Part shown: piece by piece, positions 45,795-59,111 of the stretch
Position numbering within the stretch: the first letter of the stretch is position 1
Layout: every line of letters starts with the position of its first letter
From: Methanospirillum lacunae
Lineage (GTDB): Archaea; Halobacteriota; Methanomicrobia; Methanomicrobiales; Methanospirillaceae
Length of the DNA stretch: 64,000 nt
Assembly: GCF_046195335.1 (NCBI RefSeq)
Contig: NZ_CP176093.1
Reading direction: 5' to 3' (one strand)
The notes under the pieces: generated by a model
Databases searched by the model: none
Seen by the model: the letters and a program-made list of their open reading frames with translations, nothing else
Told to the model about the DNA's origin: nothing
Program-made: the position numbers and the translations under genes

Positions 45795-46603
45795 TTGTAT
45801 TCCTCCCCAAGTGCTGACAATACTTCTATCAGGTCTTTTGTCTCCGGGATATCGTGAGTTCTGATCATTGCGGCTCCGGAATGAACGAGTCCGGTTGTTA
45901 CTGCCAGGGTTGCAGCCAGGCGGTTTTCAGGTCCTCTTCCTGTCACTGAACCAAGAAATGATTTGCGTGAAACTGCTGCCAGGAGGGGTCTCTCAAACAC
46001 TGATAATTCATGAAACCGTCTGCAGAGCTCAAAATCAGCATCAGGGTTCCTTTCTGGTATCCATCTTCCGACTCCGGGATCCAGAACATATTCGCCGATT
46101 CCTGCTTCTTTTGCACGGTTGGTTACTGTCTCCAGAGCAAGTACTGTTTCCTGAAAGTTCCGGCAGTCACCGGGGGTATGATGTGTTGCCATAAGTATTC
46201 CCGGGATCTTATGCTCTCCCATTATCTTAGCAATTTCCGGATTGGCAAGTCCTGAAATATCGTTTACAACATGAACATCATGGTTGAGGGCTGATCGCAG
46301 AACGTCAGGATACATGGTATCAACGCTGATAGATATTCCCGATCCATCGAGTGTTTTTAATGCTGAAATGAGCCGCTCTTTCTCTTCAGCAATTGAAATA
46401 ATTCTGCTTCCCGGGGCAGTACTTCGGCCGCCAATATCAATAATGTCTGCTCCCTGCTCAACCATTGCTTCAGCTTTTATCCTTATCTTCTCATCAGGGA
46501 CGTATGAACCGGAAAAAAAAGATTCTGGGCTTATATTAATAATGCCCATGAGCACAGGTCTGCCCCCGCCGACCTTGATCTTGTTTATTGTGCAGGTTTG
46601 CAT
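45791..46603 (-). CDS. folP: Dihydropteroate synthase-like protein
   Basis: A 270-residue TIM-barrel pterin-binding enzyme that joins a pterin pyrophosphate with an aminobenzoate-type acceptor. Features are GIINISPESFFSG (a variant of the usual NxTPDSF block), DIIDIGGRSTAPGS, VNDISG and RTHDIPET with the terminal substrate-binding RTHD. It overlaps the CofE-like gene by 4 bases and folD by 19. In methanogens the product could serve tetrahydrofolate or tetrahydromethanopterin; the presence of folD and glyA favours a folate-type cofactor. Confidence 0.88.
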   Translation of the reverse strand: MQTCTINKIKVGGGRPVLMGIINISPESFFSGSYVPDEKIRIKAEAMVEQGADIIDIGGRSTAPGSRIISIAEEKERLISALKTLDGSGISISVDTMYPDVLRSALNHDVHVVNDISGLANPEIAKIMGEHKIPGILMATHHTPGDCRNFQETVLALETVTNRAKEAGIGEYVLDPGVGRWIPERNPDADFELCRRFHELSVFERPLLAAVSRKSFLGSVTGRGPENRLAATLAVTTGLVHSGAAMIRTHDIPETKDLIEVLSALGEEYN

Positions 46604-47424
46604 CGTGAGAGGGCAGCTTCCAAGGTATTTTCCATTAATGAAGCGATCGTCATCGGTCCGACTCCTCCGGGAACCGGCGTAATCGCACCAGCAATTGGAC
46701 TGACTGTCTCAAAATCCACGTCCCCTCGCAGTTTTCCATTAACATGGTTTGTCCCGACATCAATTACAGTTGCACCGGGTTTAACCATGTCAGCAGTTAC
46801 CATGCCTGCTTTTCCTGCCGCACTGACGATAATATCTGCCTGTTTGGTTATTGAGGCAAGATCCCTGGTTTTACTATGGCATATGGTAACTGTTGCATCG
46901 GCAAGCATGAGAAGAAGGGCCATCGGTCTTCCGACATCAACACTCCTTCCTATGACCACTGCATGGGCACCTGACGTTTGTATTCCATATTCTTTCAGGA
47001 TGGTCATGATTCCTTTGGGTGTGCATGATCTCGGACCTGGCAGCCCGCCCACAAGTTTTCCCATATTTATGGGATGATATCCATCAACGTCTTTTTCAGG
47101 TGATACGGTATTGATTACCTGATGCGTGTCGATTTGGGATGGCAGTGGAAGCTGGACAAGAATACCATCAATATCAGGATCTTCATTAAGTTCCTTTAGA
47201 CGGTCCAGGACATCGCTGGTTGTTACATCACCTGGGAGTTTAACGTTTACTGATTTTATTCCGATCTGGTCACATGCCCTATGTTTCATCCGAACATACA
47301 TGGCTGATGCTGAATCATCTCCCACAAGAACTGTTGCAAGGGTGGGGGTGATTCCCCGTTTCCGGATATCTTCTTTCAGGAGTTCAAGCCTGCGATCAGC
47401 GAGTCCTTTTCCGTCAAGTATCAT
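46585..47424 (-). CDS. folD: Methylene-tetrahydrofolate dehydrogenase/cyclohydrolase
   Basis: Bifunctional enzyme that interconverts methylene-, methenyl- and formyl-tetrahydrofolate. It has 279 residues with the active-site YVRMKHRACDQIG (YxxxK) near 49-61, VQLPLPSQID, the PGGVGPMTIA block and the NAD(P)-binding GRSVDVGRPMALLL. Its presence shows that this archaeon has folate-dependent one-carbon reactions in addition to the methanopterin-based ones of methanogenesis. It overlaps glyA by 4 bases and folP by 19. Confidence 0.96.
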   Translation of the reverse strand: MILDGKGLADRRLELLKEDIRKRGITPTLATVLVGDDSASAMYVRMKHRACDQIGIKSVNVKLPGDVTTSDVLDRLKELNEDPDIDGILVQLPLPSQIDTHQVINTVSPEKDVDGYHPINMGKLVGGLPGPRSCTPKGIMTILKEYGIQTSGAHAVVIGRSVDVGRPMALLLMLADATVTICHSKTRDLASITKQADIIVSAAGKAGMVTADMVKPGATVIDVGTNHVNGKLRGDVDFETVSPIAGAITPVPGGVGPMTIASLMENTLEAALSRCKPAQ

Positions 47425-48665
47425 ACAAGGTCCGGATATAGTGGGAATTTACTGGCCATTTCCTTAACTTCTTGTTCGATCTTTGCCTGGAGTGCTTCAT
47501 TCTTGATATCCTTAATGACTGCAGCAATCCAGTCTCCAATCTGTCGCATATCCTCTTCCTTCATTCCCCTGCTGGTAACTGCAGGAGTTCCAATCCGCAG
47601 ACCGCTGGTGACGAATGGACTCTTGGTCTCATTTGGAATGGTATTCTTGTTGACAGTTATGCCTGCACAGCCGAGTGCTTTCTCAGCTTCGAGCCCGGTG
47701 AGGCCAAAGTTGGTGAGGTCGAGCAGACAGAGGTGATTGTCGGTGCCCCCTGATACTAGTCTCACTCCGTGTCCTTTCAGGGTTTCTCCGAGAATCTGTG
47801 AGTTTTTAACCACCTGTTCAGCATATTTCTTGAACTCTTTGGTAGATGCCTCTTTGAAACAGACAGCCTTTGCTGCAATAATGTGCATCAGAGGACCGCC
47901 CTGCATTCCCGGAAACACTGCCTTATCAAGAGGCTGTGCCCATTCCTTGTCACAGAGCACAAATCCTCCACGTGGACCGCGAAGGGTTTTATGAGTTGTA
48001 GAAGTGGTGAATGTTGTCTTTCCTACCGGACTTGGGTGAATGCCTGCTGCACAGAGTCCGGCAATGTGTGCGATATCTGCAACACAGTATGCATCAACAT
48101 CATTTGCAATCTCGGCAAATGCCTTGAAATCGATCTCCCGTGGGTAGGCGCTGGCTCCACAAACGATCATTTTCGGCTTGATCTTTTTTGCCATCTCTGC
48201 GATGGCACCGTAGTCCATCCTCTCGGTCTTTAAGTCAACACCGTACTGATGGGCTTCATAGATAATACCTGAAAAATTCACTGGAGATCCATGTGAGAGA
48301 TGGCCACCCTGGGAGAGGTTCATTGAAAGAATTTTGTCTCCTGGTTTGATTGCACTAAAGTACACTGCCATATTGGCCTGGGAACCAGAGTGGGGCTGCA
48401 CGTTAGCGTGTTCTGCTCCAAAGAGGGAACAGACGCGATCCCGTGCAAGGTTCTCTGCCATGTCATGAAATTCGCAACCACCGTAATATCGTTTTCCGGG
48501 ATATCCCTCTGCATATTTATTGGTCAGGATCGATCCCATGGCTTCAAGAACAGCCTGACTGACCAGGTTTTCTGAAGCTATGAGTTCAAGTCCGTTAATC
48601 TGACGGGATTTTTCTTTTTCGATGATCTCTGCAATTTCTGGATCGATCTTTTCCAGATAGGCCAT
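47421..48665 (-). CDS. glyA: Serine hydroxymethyltransferase
   Basis: PLP enzyme that converts serine and a tetrahydropterin to glycine and the methylene cofactor. The 414-residue product starts MAYLEKIDPEIAEI; an in-frame ATG six bases earlier (48671) is equally possible. The PLP lysine lies in TTSTTHKTLRGPRGG near 226, preceded by the SGSQANMAVY and LSHGSPVNFSG regions typical of SHMT. It is the first gene of the glyA-folD-folP-cofE unit and divergent from the smc operon. Confidence 0.97.
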   Translation of the reverse strand: MAYLEKIDPEIAEIIEKEKSRQINGLELIASENLVSQAVLEAMGSILTNKYAEGYPGKRYYGGCEFHDMAENLARDRVCSLFGAEHANVQPHSGSQANMAVYFSAIKPGDKILSMNLSQGGHLSHGSPVNFSGIIYEAHQYGVDLKTERMDYGAIAEMAKKIKPKMIVCGASAYPREIDFKAFAEIANDVDAYCVADIAHIAGLCAAGIHPSPVGKTTFTTSTTHKTLRGPRGGFVLCDKEWAQPLDKAVFPGMQGGPLMHIIAAKAVCFKEASTKEFKKYAEQVVKNSQILGETLKGHGVRLVSGGTDNHLCLLDLTNFGLTGLEAEKALGCAGITVNKNTIPNETKSPFVTSGLRIGTPAVTSRGMKEEDMRQIGDWIAAVIKDIKNEALQAKIEQEVKEMASKFPLYPDLV

Positions 48666-48823
48666 GTGCATACAAATACTCTCTGAGAGGGTAATATGGT
48701 TTCGAGGTGTTGACCTGTATCTTGTTTATTGTCTCATCCCGTTTGTTCTTCTTCTGAATCTGGAGTCCTGAAAGATGTAAGATACGGTAAATATGCGTTC
48801 AAAATTTCGCTTGTTGTGCATGC

Positions 48824-48832
48824 TAATATATA
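48824..48832 (+). promoter_or_regulatory. TATA box of the coiled-coil/smc operon
   Basis: GCTAATATATATG lies about 65-75 bases before the ATG at 48898, and a consensus GGAGGT at 48884-48889 is placed just before that ATG. Confidence 0.45.
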
Positions 48833-48897
48833 TGTATTATGCGAATATTGGTACATAATCTGGGATTTGGTCAAAAGAACGATGGAGGTAGGAAGAT

Positions 48898-49344
48898 ATG
48901 AGTGATGATGGGTATACGAACTCTTCCCCGGAAGACAGAACTGAACGGTTAGAACGACGGGTGTCAGAATTAGAGGCACTATTAAAGGGTCTGACTGATG
49001 AGATGCTCGATATGAAGGCGGTTGTCATGAAGATCAAGAAGGATCAGCGTCCTGCTCCGGTCATTCAGGCGGTAACGCCACCAGCCCCTTCCCGTAATAA
49101 AGCACCCAGGTCTGAAGAAGATAGTGCCGATTCTGTGGCATCTGCCGTTCCTTCGCAGCCTCCCCGTGAAAAGGTCACCCTAAAGATGCAGCCGGATGGG
49201 ACTCTGGCACCCGTTCGCGATACTGGTGAAGATATCATAATAGCTTCGGCTCGTGACGCCCGACTCAAGGGAAAGGATGGGGGAGATCGGAACCGAAGTG
49301 ATCTCATCATTGCCGAAGATGTAGATCCGACAGAGAAGAAATAA
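48898..49344 (+). CDS. Coiled-coil protein encoded upstream of smc
   Basis: A 148-residue hydrophilic protein not assigned to a known family. Residues 14-50 (RLERRVSELEALLKGLTDEM) have heptad spacing and should form a coiled coil. A Pro/Ser-rich linker follows, then a short conserved-looking tail with EKVTLKMQPDGTLAPVRDTG. The ATG has a strong GGAGGT. It is only 21 bases ahead of smc on the same strand, so it may be expressed with Smc and ScpA and could be a chromosome-organisation accessory; that is inference from position. Confidence 0.75.
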   Translation: MSDDGYTNSSPEDRTERLERRVSELEALLKGLTDEMLDMKAVVMKIKKDQRPAPVIQAVTPPAPSRNKAPRSEEDSADSVASAVPSQPPREKVTLKMQPDGTLAPVRDTGEDIIIASARDARLKGKDGGDRNRSDLIIAEDVDPTEKK

Positions 49345-49365
49345 TCGTTAACCTGGTGCCCGGGC

Positions 49366-52300
49366 TTGCATATCACTCATTTAGAGACTGATAATTTTAA
49401 GTCGTTCGGCAGAAAGACCAAAATCCCTTTATTTCCAGGTTTTACCGTAATATCCGGGCCCAATGGTTCGGGTAAAAGCAATATCATTGATAGTATCCTT
49501 TTTGTCCTTGCTCTTTCCTCATCGCGTTCTCTCCGAGCAGAGCGGCTGACTGATCTGATCAACCTGAATTCAGGAAAAAACACTGCAGAAGTTGAATTGA
49601 CCTTTTCTGATGGGACCGTCATTAAGAGGCGAATAAAACGGACTGACAGTACCTACTATAATTATCTGTACCTGAACGGCCGTCCCTGCAGGCAGGGAGA
49701 CCTTCTAGAATTTCTTGCCCAGCGGGGAATTGTCCCACATGGGTATAACGTCGTCATGCAGGGAGATATCAACCGGATCATTGAGATGAGTGATCTGGAA
49801 CGAAGAAAGATCATCGATGAGATAGCAGGGGTAGCAGAGTTTGACCAGAAAAAAGCCCTTGCGTTTGTGGAGCTTGACCGTGTCAGAAATAATATCCAGG
49901 AGCAGAATGCCCACCTGGAAGAATTAACATTACGTTTGTCTCACCTCGAAAAGCAGCGAGTCCAGGCTCTTAAATATCGCTCCCTCCATGATCGCCTTAA
50001 ATACTTGACCAGTTGCCGTTCTGCTGCTAGGCTGGCTGCAAAACAGAAAGAACTTGAAACACTACAGGACAGCACCAGGGAGGAAGAGAAAGCACTCGCC
50101 CAGACTGACGCTGATATCTCATGGACTACGCATGAACGGGATTTTGTAAAGAATGAAATCGCCGGAGTGGATCATGAGATCAGTGCGAAGACCGGCAGTG
50201 AATACATGACCCTCATCTCCCGAATTGCAGAGGCAAAGGCTGCAATTGAGGGATTTAAACGTGATATCGAGCGCCAACAGAGAGAAAAAGATGAGAATGA
50301 CAAGCGTCTCGGCTCGATCTATGGTGAGACGAAAAGGCAGGACGAACGTCTCACTCTGAAGAATAACGAGATTCGTGACCTTACGATTGATCGGACCAAC
50401 CTTGCCATGACTCTTGCATCTGCAAAGAGTGAGTCAGGTCGCATTGAAAAAGAGATACAGAAGCAGACTGCTGAACACGAGCAGGATGAGCAGGCACTCC
50501 AGGTTCTCAGGAAAAATATGATCACAAAGAAGGATCAACGCAGTGACCTTCTTCGTGAACAGGATATTATGATTGAGCGTTCCCGGATGAGAAGTGCTGA
50601 GGAAGATCGCCTCCGGTCCAGAGTAGCTCTTCTGCAGCGTGATCTTGCATCAGGAAAGGTGACCGAAGAGGAAGCATCAAAGAACCTCGAGGCACTGGAG
50701 ACTGAAAAGCTTGAGTATGACCGGCGGGTTGGACTCCTTGATACAAATCTCTACTCGAAACGCGATGAACAGGAGCGGTTAAGGAAAGAGATCCGGGATC
50801 TAAAGATCGAGATAAACCGCAAGGAAGCTCAGCAACAGGCACAGGGACGATACGGAAAAGCGATAGAAGCCGTCCTGGCAATGGACGGGGTGTATGGAAC
50901 CATAGCCAGTCTTGCCCGGTGTAAGCCCGAGTATGCAACCGCTCTTAATACAGCAGCAGGTGCGAGGCTCCACTTTGTGGTAGTTGAAAACGATCAGATC
51001 GCATCTGATGCCATCCAGTTTCTGAAAGATAATAATCTGGGTAGGGTGACTTTTCTTCCCCTCAACAAGCTCAGGCCAAAGCCGCTTCCTGAACCTCCTC
51101 ATGGATCTGAAATCATCGGGTTTGCAACAGATCTTCTCGATTATGATCCCAGGTTTGACCCGGCTTTCAGAGTTGTTTTTGCCGGAACTGTTGTGGTCGA
51201 CTCTCTTGAACATGCCAGGAAACGGATTGGCTCATTCAGGATGGTTACCCTGGATGGTTCTCTGCTTGAAAAAAGCGGGAGCATGACTGGTGGCAGCATC
51301 CGAAAAGAAGCCGGAGGGTTTGGTAGTTCTTTTGAAGATGAACTCCGCCGTCTGTATGGTGATCTTGCAAAGATGAGCGATGAAGAGGCCGCTCTTGATG
51401 ATGCTCTTACCGTAGCATCTGCTGAACGGGATGAAGTTCAGAAGAGGAGAATGGACCTGGAAGGGCTCGTCGCCAGATCCCGTGCCGGAGTTGAAGTTGC
51501 AATCAGATCCCGGACATCAATGGAGGAGGAGATCAAGAGTCTTGAGGATCAGATTGCAGCAGCCATCGCAGCAGCACCTGGAGGACCTGAAGATCTTGCT
51601 GTACTTGAGGGGAAGATTCGTAGTATCAGTCAGGAAATATCTTCAATGCAGGGAGAAATTGATGGAATTACTTCCCGTCTTGAAGGAACAGGCGTTCCTG
51701 CTCTGTTTGAGCAGATGGATCAGGCGTCCCGTCAGGTTGAGGAGGTTGAACGCCGTCTGCGCAACAAAGAGAATGATATTGCAGAAGCCCAGCGTGAGCG
51801 TGGATATATTGAACGGACCATTGCAGAACAGAAACAGCAGATGGATCAGATCAGGGAGCAGAGTCAGCGGTATGATGCAGGTATGCTCGAATCTCATGCA
51901 TCAATAACCGGAAAGGAGCAGGAGATAAAAGAGACTGAAATGATTCTCTCCCGGTTTTCACGCGATATTGAGGATCTCCAGGTAAAACGAAATGCCCTTG
52001 TCAGTCAGGTGGATGACTTTGAAAGCAAGATCAGAGAACTTACCGGGAAGCGTGAACGCATTGCTGTAAAGATTGAGAGTCTTGAGCAAAAAGGTAAGGA
52101 GTTATCTGAAGAGATTGCTTCCCTGACTGAAGAGGCAGCCGGCGTCACTACTGAAATGGCTCTTGAGGCTATCGAGGAAGAGATGGGCACCGTTGCTCTT
52201 GAACTTGACAGAATCGGCGATGTGAATATGCGGGCAATTGAGGAGTATGAGCAGGTCAATGCCATTGCCACTGAGCGGAAGGAACGACTTGAAGTACTTG

Positions 52301-52806
52301 GAAAGGAACTCGAAGAAATTTCAGCCAGGATTGAACTCTTTTCACAGAAAAAATTAGAGGCTTTTAATCAGGCGTTCTCAGAGATAGCCCGAAACTTCAG
52401 GGAAATATTTGCCAGGCTTACGGTTGGTAGTGGTGAGCTGAAACTGGAGAATGAAGAGGATCCCTTTGTCGGAGGGCTTTCATTTGCAGTTCAGCCACGA
52501 GATAAGAAAGTCCATCATCTGGCTGCTCTATCTGGTGGAGAGAAATCTCTCACAACACTTGCGTTTATCTTCTCTATACAGAAGTACATTCCTGCCCCAT
52601 TCTACGCCTTTGATGAAGTGGATATGAATCTTGACGGGGCTAATGTAGAGCGGATAGCGGATCTTATAAAAGAATTATCAGAAAATTCTCAGTTTATCAA
52701 TATATCACTCCGGAAGCCGATGATAGATTCAGCAGATCGAATCATTGGTGTGACGATTCGACCGGATAAATCAACTCTGGTAACCGGAGTTTCAATACAT
52801 GATTGA
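49366..52806 (+). CDS. smc: Chromosome segregation ATPase Smc
   Basis: A 1146-residue SMC protein that with ScpA/B forms the condensin that compacts and segregates DNA. The N-terminal head has Walker A GPNGSGKSN (31-39). Two long coiled-coil arms flank a hinge at about 500-650 (GVYGTIASLARC, then GRVTFLPLNKLRP and a Gly-rich SMTGGSIRKE). The C-terminal head has the signature LSGGEKSLTTLAF and Walker B FYAFDEVDMNLD. The start is TTG, with a weak GGTG before it; no ATG fits the conserved N-terminus. It overlaps scpA by 8 bases. Confidence 0.97.
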   Translation: MHITHLETDNFKSFGRKTKIPLFPGFTVISGPNGSGKSNIIDSILFVLALSSSRSLRAERLTDLINLNSGKNTAEVELTFSDGTVIKRRIKRTDSTYYNYLYLNGRPCRQGDLLEFLAQRGIVPHGYNVVMQGDINRIIEMSDLERRKIIDEIAGVAEFDQKKALAFVELDRVRNNIQEQNAHLEELTLRLSHLEKQRVQALKYRSLHDRLKYLTSCRSAARLAAKQKELETLQDSTREEEKALAQTDADISWTTHERDFVKNEIAGVDHEISAKTGSEYMTLISRIAEAKAAIEGFKRDIERQQREKDENDKRLGSIYGETKRQDERLTLKNNEIRDLTIDRTNLAMTLASAKSESGRIEKEIQKQTAEHEQDEQALQVLRKNMITKKDQRSDLLREQDIMIERSRMRSAEEDRLRSRVALLQRDLASGKVTEEEASKNLEALETEKLEYDRRVGLLDTNLYSKRDEQERLRKEIRDLKIEINRKEAQQQAQGRYGKAIEAVLAMDGVYGTIASLARCKPEYATALNTAAGARLHFVVVENDQIASDAIQFLKDNNLGRVTFLPLNKLRPKPLPEPPHGSEIIGFATDLLDYDPRFDPAFRVVFAGTVVVDSLEHARKRIGSFRMVTLDGSLLEKSGSMTGGSIRKEAGGFGSSFEDELRRLYGDLAKMSDEEAALDDALTVASAERDEVQKRRMDLEGLVARSRAGVEVAIRSRTSMEEEIKSLEDQIAAAIAAAPGGPEDLAVLEGKIRSISQEISSMQGEIDGITSRLEGTGVPALFEQMDQASRQVEEVERRLRNKENDIAEAQRERGYIERTIAEQKQQMDQIREQSQRYDAGMLESHASITGKEQEIKETEMILSRFSRDIEDLQVKRNALVSQVDDFESKIRELTGKRERIAVKIESLEQKGKELSEEIASLTEEAAGVTTEMALEAIEEEMGTVALELDRIGDVNMRAIEEYEQVNAIATERKERLEVLGKELEEISARIELFSQKKLEAFNQAFSEIARNFREIFARLTVGSGELKLENEEDPFVGGLSFAVQPRDKKVHHLAALSGGEKSLTTLAFIFSIQKYIPAPFYAFDEVDMNLDGANVERIADLIKELSENSQFINISLRKPMIDSADRIIGVTIRPDKSTLVTGVSIHD

Positions 52807-53503
52807 AGATCCTGTTGAAATCCTTGTTCAGATGGCAGAACGGGGAGAAATCGATCCATGGAATGTAAACATTATCGAGGTTACTGACCGGTTTTTTACC
52901 GAGATGGAAAAGCAGCGGACGCTTGACCTCCGTGTTTCTGGTCGCACCCTTTTCTATGCAGCAACTCTCCTTCGGATCAAATCTGACTATCTCGCCGTTG
53001 AGGAGGAAGATCCAATTCCTGAAGATGATGGTGAGATCGATGAAGGGGATGGAGACTATGGGTCTTCGAGAGTTCCGGGAAACCCGATACTTTTACTGGA
53101 GCACGAAATTGTCAGACGGCTTGACCGGAAGAGTATGCGCAAACAGCCGATCACTCTGTATGATCTTATTGCATTGCTTCGAAATGCCGAGAAGGAGGAT
53201 CGTCGGCGCCAGCGTGATTCATGGGTTCGTGACGACGGATGGTATGCGGAGGATATCGTCTCCATTGCTCATGAAGAAGGATACCATGAAAGCACTGACG
53301 ATGTTCTTTTGGAATGCTTTGGTTGTATTGAACGTCAGGATACGGTCACTCTCCGGGATGTTGCAGCCAGACTTGGGTGGCCTATTTCCCAAGTGTATAT
53401 TCCGCTTCTGTTTTTGATGCATGATGGTAAGGTAGGTCTGCGCCAGGAGCAGATGTTTGGCGAGTTGTATATCGAGAAACATGCGGGCGATCCTGCGGCG
53501 TGA
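52799..53503 (+). CDS. scpA: Segregation and condensation protein ScpA
   Basis: Kleisin subunit that links the Smc heads. The 234-residue protein has the N-terminal EDPVEILVQMAERGEIDPWNVNI block diagnostic of ScpA and a C-terminal winged-helix part. The acidic central linker (EEEDPIPEDDGEIDEG) is typical. It starts inside smc, so the two are coupled. No scpB follows; the next unit is the rRNA operon. Confidence 0.95.
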   Translation: MIEDPVEILVQMAERGEIDPWNVNIIEVTDRFFTEMEKQRTLDLRVSGRTLFYAATLLRIKSDYLAVEEEDPIPEDDGEIDEGDGDYGSSRVPGNPILLLEHEIVRRLDRKSMRKQPITLYDLIALLRNAEKEDRRRQRDSWVRDDGWYAEDIVSIAHEEGYHESTDDVLLECFGCIERQDTVTLRDVAARLGWPISQVYIPLLFLMHDGKVGLRQEQMFGELYIEKHAGDPAA

Positions 53504-53964
53504 TCTGTCGTGAATTGTGATGAGTCAGATGCTAACCTGCGCTCATCGTTTGTTTTGATGATATAATCCCTCCAATATTTCTTCGTAAATTATTGTAAAA
53601 GTAAAAATATCCTGCAATAGTGGATTTTTTTGGATCTATCCTGAAATTTGAATATCATTCAATCATCCCCCGTTTTGTAAAAATACGCAGTGCGCATGAG
53701 AAACTATTATATGCGTCCGTGATCTACTATTGTATCCCACGCTCACCACGAGCGTGTAACGCGGTTGTTTTGTTGAACAGCGAGGGTAGGTACCTGGAAA
53801 GGTATATAGCCTTGAATGTTCAACATAAGAGGCCGTTTGATGGGAGCCCGAACTGTGAACAGCGATGTTGCAACGGGTTCGACATAGGAATACTGATGGT
53901 GTGGACATCTGTCTGCACCCGCCAATAGCCGAGCAAGTGTGCGTTTGCGAAAAGTAACCAACAA
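53504..53964 (+). promoter_or_regulatory. rRNA operon promoter region and leader
   Basis: Gene-free stretch upstream of 16S. Two archaeal promoters are visible: AGAAAC-TATTATAT with its TATA element at 53705-53712 and, closer to the gene, TGGAAAG-GTATATAG at 53802-53809, both with purine-rich BRE sequences. Transcription from either would include the processing stem strand at 53887-53920. Confidence 0.65.
53887..53920 (+). other. Upstream arm of the pre-16S bulge-helix-bulge processing stem
   Basis: Pairs with 55458-55491. Outer helix: 53887-53900 against 55478-55491, 14 perfect pairs. Then a 4-bp helix GTGG/CCAT (53901-53904 with 55471-55474) is bounded by two 3-nt bulges, ACA (53905-53907) and AAA (55475-55477). 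The inner helix is 53908-53920 with 55458-55470, including G-U pairs. This is the exact bulge-helix-bulge geometry cut by archaeal splicing endonuclease. Confidence 0.85.
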
Positions 53965-55431
<1,467 letters not shown>

Positions 55432-55457
55432 AACGATTTAAAAAGCGGTATTTGTTC

Positions 55458-55491
55458 GGGTGCGGGCAGACCATAAAACCATCAGTATTCC
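55458..55491 (+). other. Downstream arm of the pre-16S processing stem
   Basis: Complement of 53887-53920, with the AAA bulge at 55475-55477. It lies between the 16S 3' end and the spacer tRNA-Ala, so cleavage here separates 16S from the downstream RNAs. Confidence 0.85.
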
Positions 55492-55503
55492 ACAATAAAT
55501 GGT

Positions 55504-55576
55504 GGGCTCGTAGCTCAGTTGGAAGAGCGCGGCGTTTGCAACGCCGAGGCCTGGGGTTCAAATCCCCACGGGTCCA
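55504..55576 (+). tRNA. tRNA-Ala (TGC)
   Basis: 73-base tRNA in the 16S-23S spacer, the standard euryarchaeal position. The acceptor stem GGGCTCG/CGGGTCC contains the G3-U70 pair that identifies alanine tRNAs. The anticodon loop TTTGCAA gives TGC, and the T arm is TGGGG-TTCAAAT-CCCCA. Confidence 0.97.
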
Positions 55577-55669
55577 CTTCTTTGTTTATTTGCCGGTGCA
55601 CCAGGTGATGTAAATCGCCGGGGAAGGGCTTGAGACCCCGTGAAATCGGGGCGATGATAGGCCGTGTAA

Positions 55670-55707
55670 AGGAATTGCTGCGTTTAGGACGTTAAATGGG
55701 TTTGACG
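55670..55707 (+). other. Upstream arm of the pre-23S bulge-helix-bulge processing stem
   Basis: Pairs with about 58631-58670. The outer helix ends with GCGTTTAGGA/TCTTAAACGT; next come the AAA bulge (58652-58654), a 4-bp helix CGTT (55690-55693) with GACG (58648-58651), an AAA bulge (55694-55696), and the inner helix TGGGTTTGA/TCAAACCCA. Both bulges are three bases and the central helix four, matching the splicing-endonuclease target. Confidence 0.82.
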
Positions 55708-58620
<2,913 letters not shown>

Positions 58621-58630
58621 TCTTTATCTT

Positions 58631-58670
58631 CCAGTTCTTCAAACCCAGACGAAATCTTAAACGTAGCAAT
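58631..58670 (+). other. Downstream arm of the pre-23S processing stem
   Basis: Complement of 55670-55707 with the AAA bulge at 58652-58654. It lies between the 23S 3' end and tRNA-Cys. Confidence 0.82.
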
Positions 58671-58700
58671 TTCTTTATCAGCCTTGATTAACTCAAGCCG

Positions 58701-58772
58701 GCCAAGGTGGCGGAGCGGCCACGCGGTTGACTGCAGATCAACTATACTCCGGTTCAAATCCGGACCTTGGCT
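58701..58772 (+). tRNA. tRNA-Cys (GCA)
   Basis: 72-base tRNA directly downstream of 23S. The acceptor stem GCCAAGG/CCTTGGC pairs perfectly, the discriminator is U, as in cysteine tRNAs, and the anticodon loop CTGCAGA reads GCA. G37 follows the anticodon. It is the expected substrate of the SepRS encoded at 11367. Confidence 0.97.
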
Positions 58773-58774
58773 CT

Positions 58775-58897
58775 CAATAGCGGCCACAGCAGGTGTGTCA
58801 CACCCGGTCTCTTTCCGAACCCGGAAGTTAAGACACCTCACGTAGGGGCCAGTACTGAGGTACGCGAGTCCTCGGGAGAACCTTTACGCTGCTATTG
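58775..58897 (+). rRNA. 5S ribosomal RNA, copy 1
   Basis: About 123 bases closed by the terminal stem CAATAGC/GCTATTG. It contains CCGAACCCGGAAGTTAAG, the conserved loop of 5S rRNA. It starts two bases after tRNA-Cys, so the two are co-transcribed. Confidence 0.93.
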
Positions 58898-58975
58898 TTC
58901 TAAATTGTTAATTCTATTGCTAGTCTTTGTAACATTCGGTTACCATTTGTCCGGTTCACTCCGGCAGAAGGCTCT

Positions 58976-59098
58976 CAATAGCGGCCACAGCAGGTGTGTC
59001 ACACCCGGTCTCTTTCCGAACCCGGAAGTTAAGACACCTCACGTAGAAGCCAGTACTGAGGTACGCGAGTCCTCGGGAGAACTTTTACGCTGCTATTG
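58976..59098 (+). rRNA. 5S ribosomal RNA, copy 2
   Basis: Second 123-base 5S gene, 201 bases after the first and identical except for three substitutions (58846/58847 GG to AA, 58882 C to T in copy-1 numbering). All three lie in one helix and keep it paired. The 78-base spacer between the copies is AT-rich. Confidence 0.93.
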
Positions 59099-59111
59099 TT
59101 CTTATTATTAC

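Noticed and set aside
53620..53928. 102-codon frame in the rRNA leader
   Set aside because: It covers the rRNA promoters and the processing stem, so it is not a gene.
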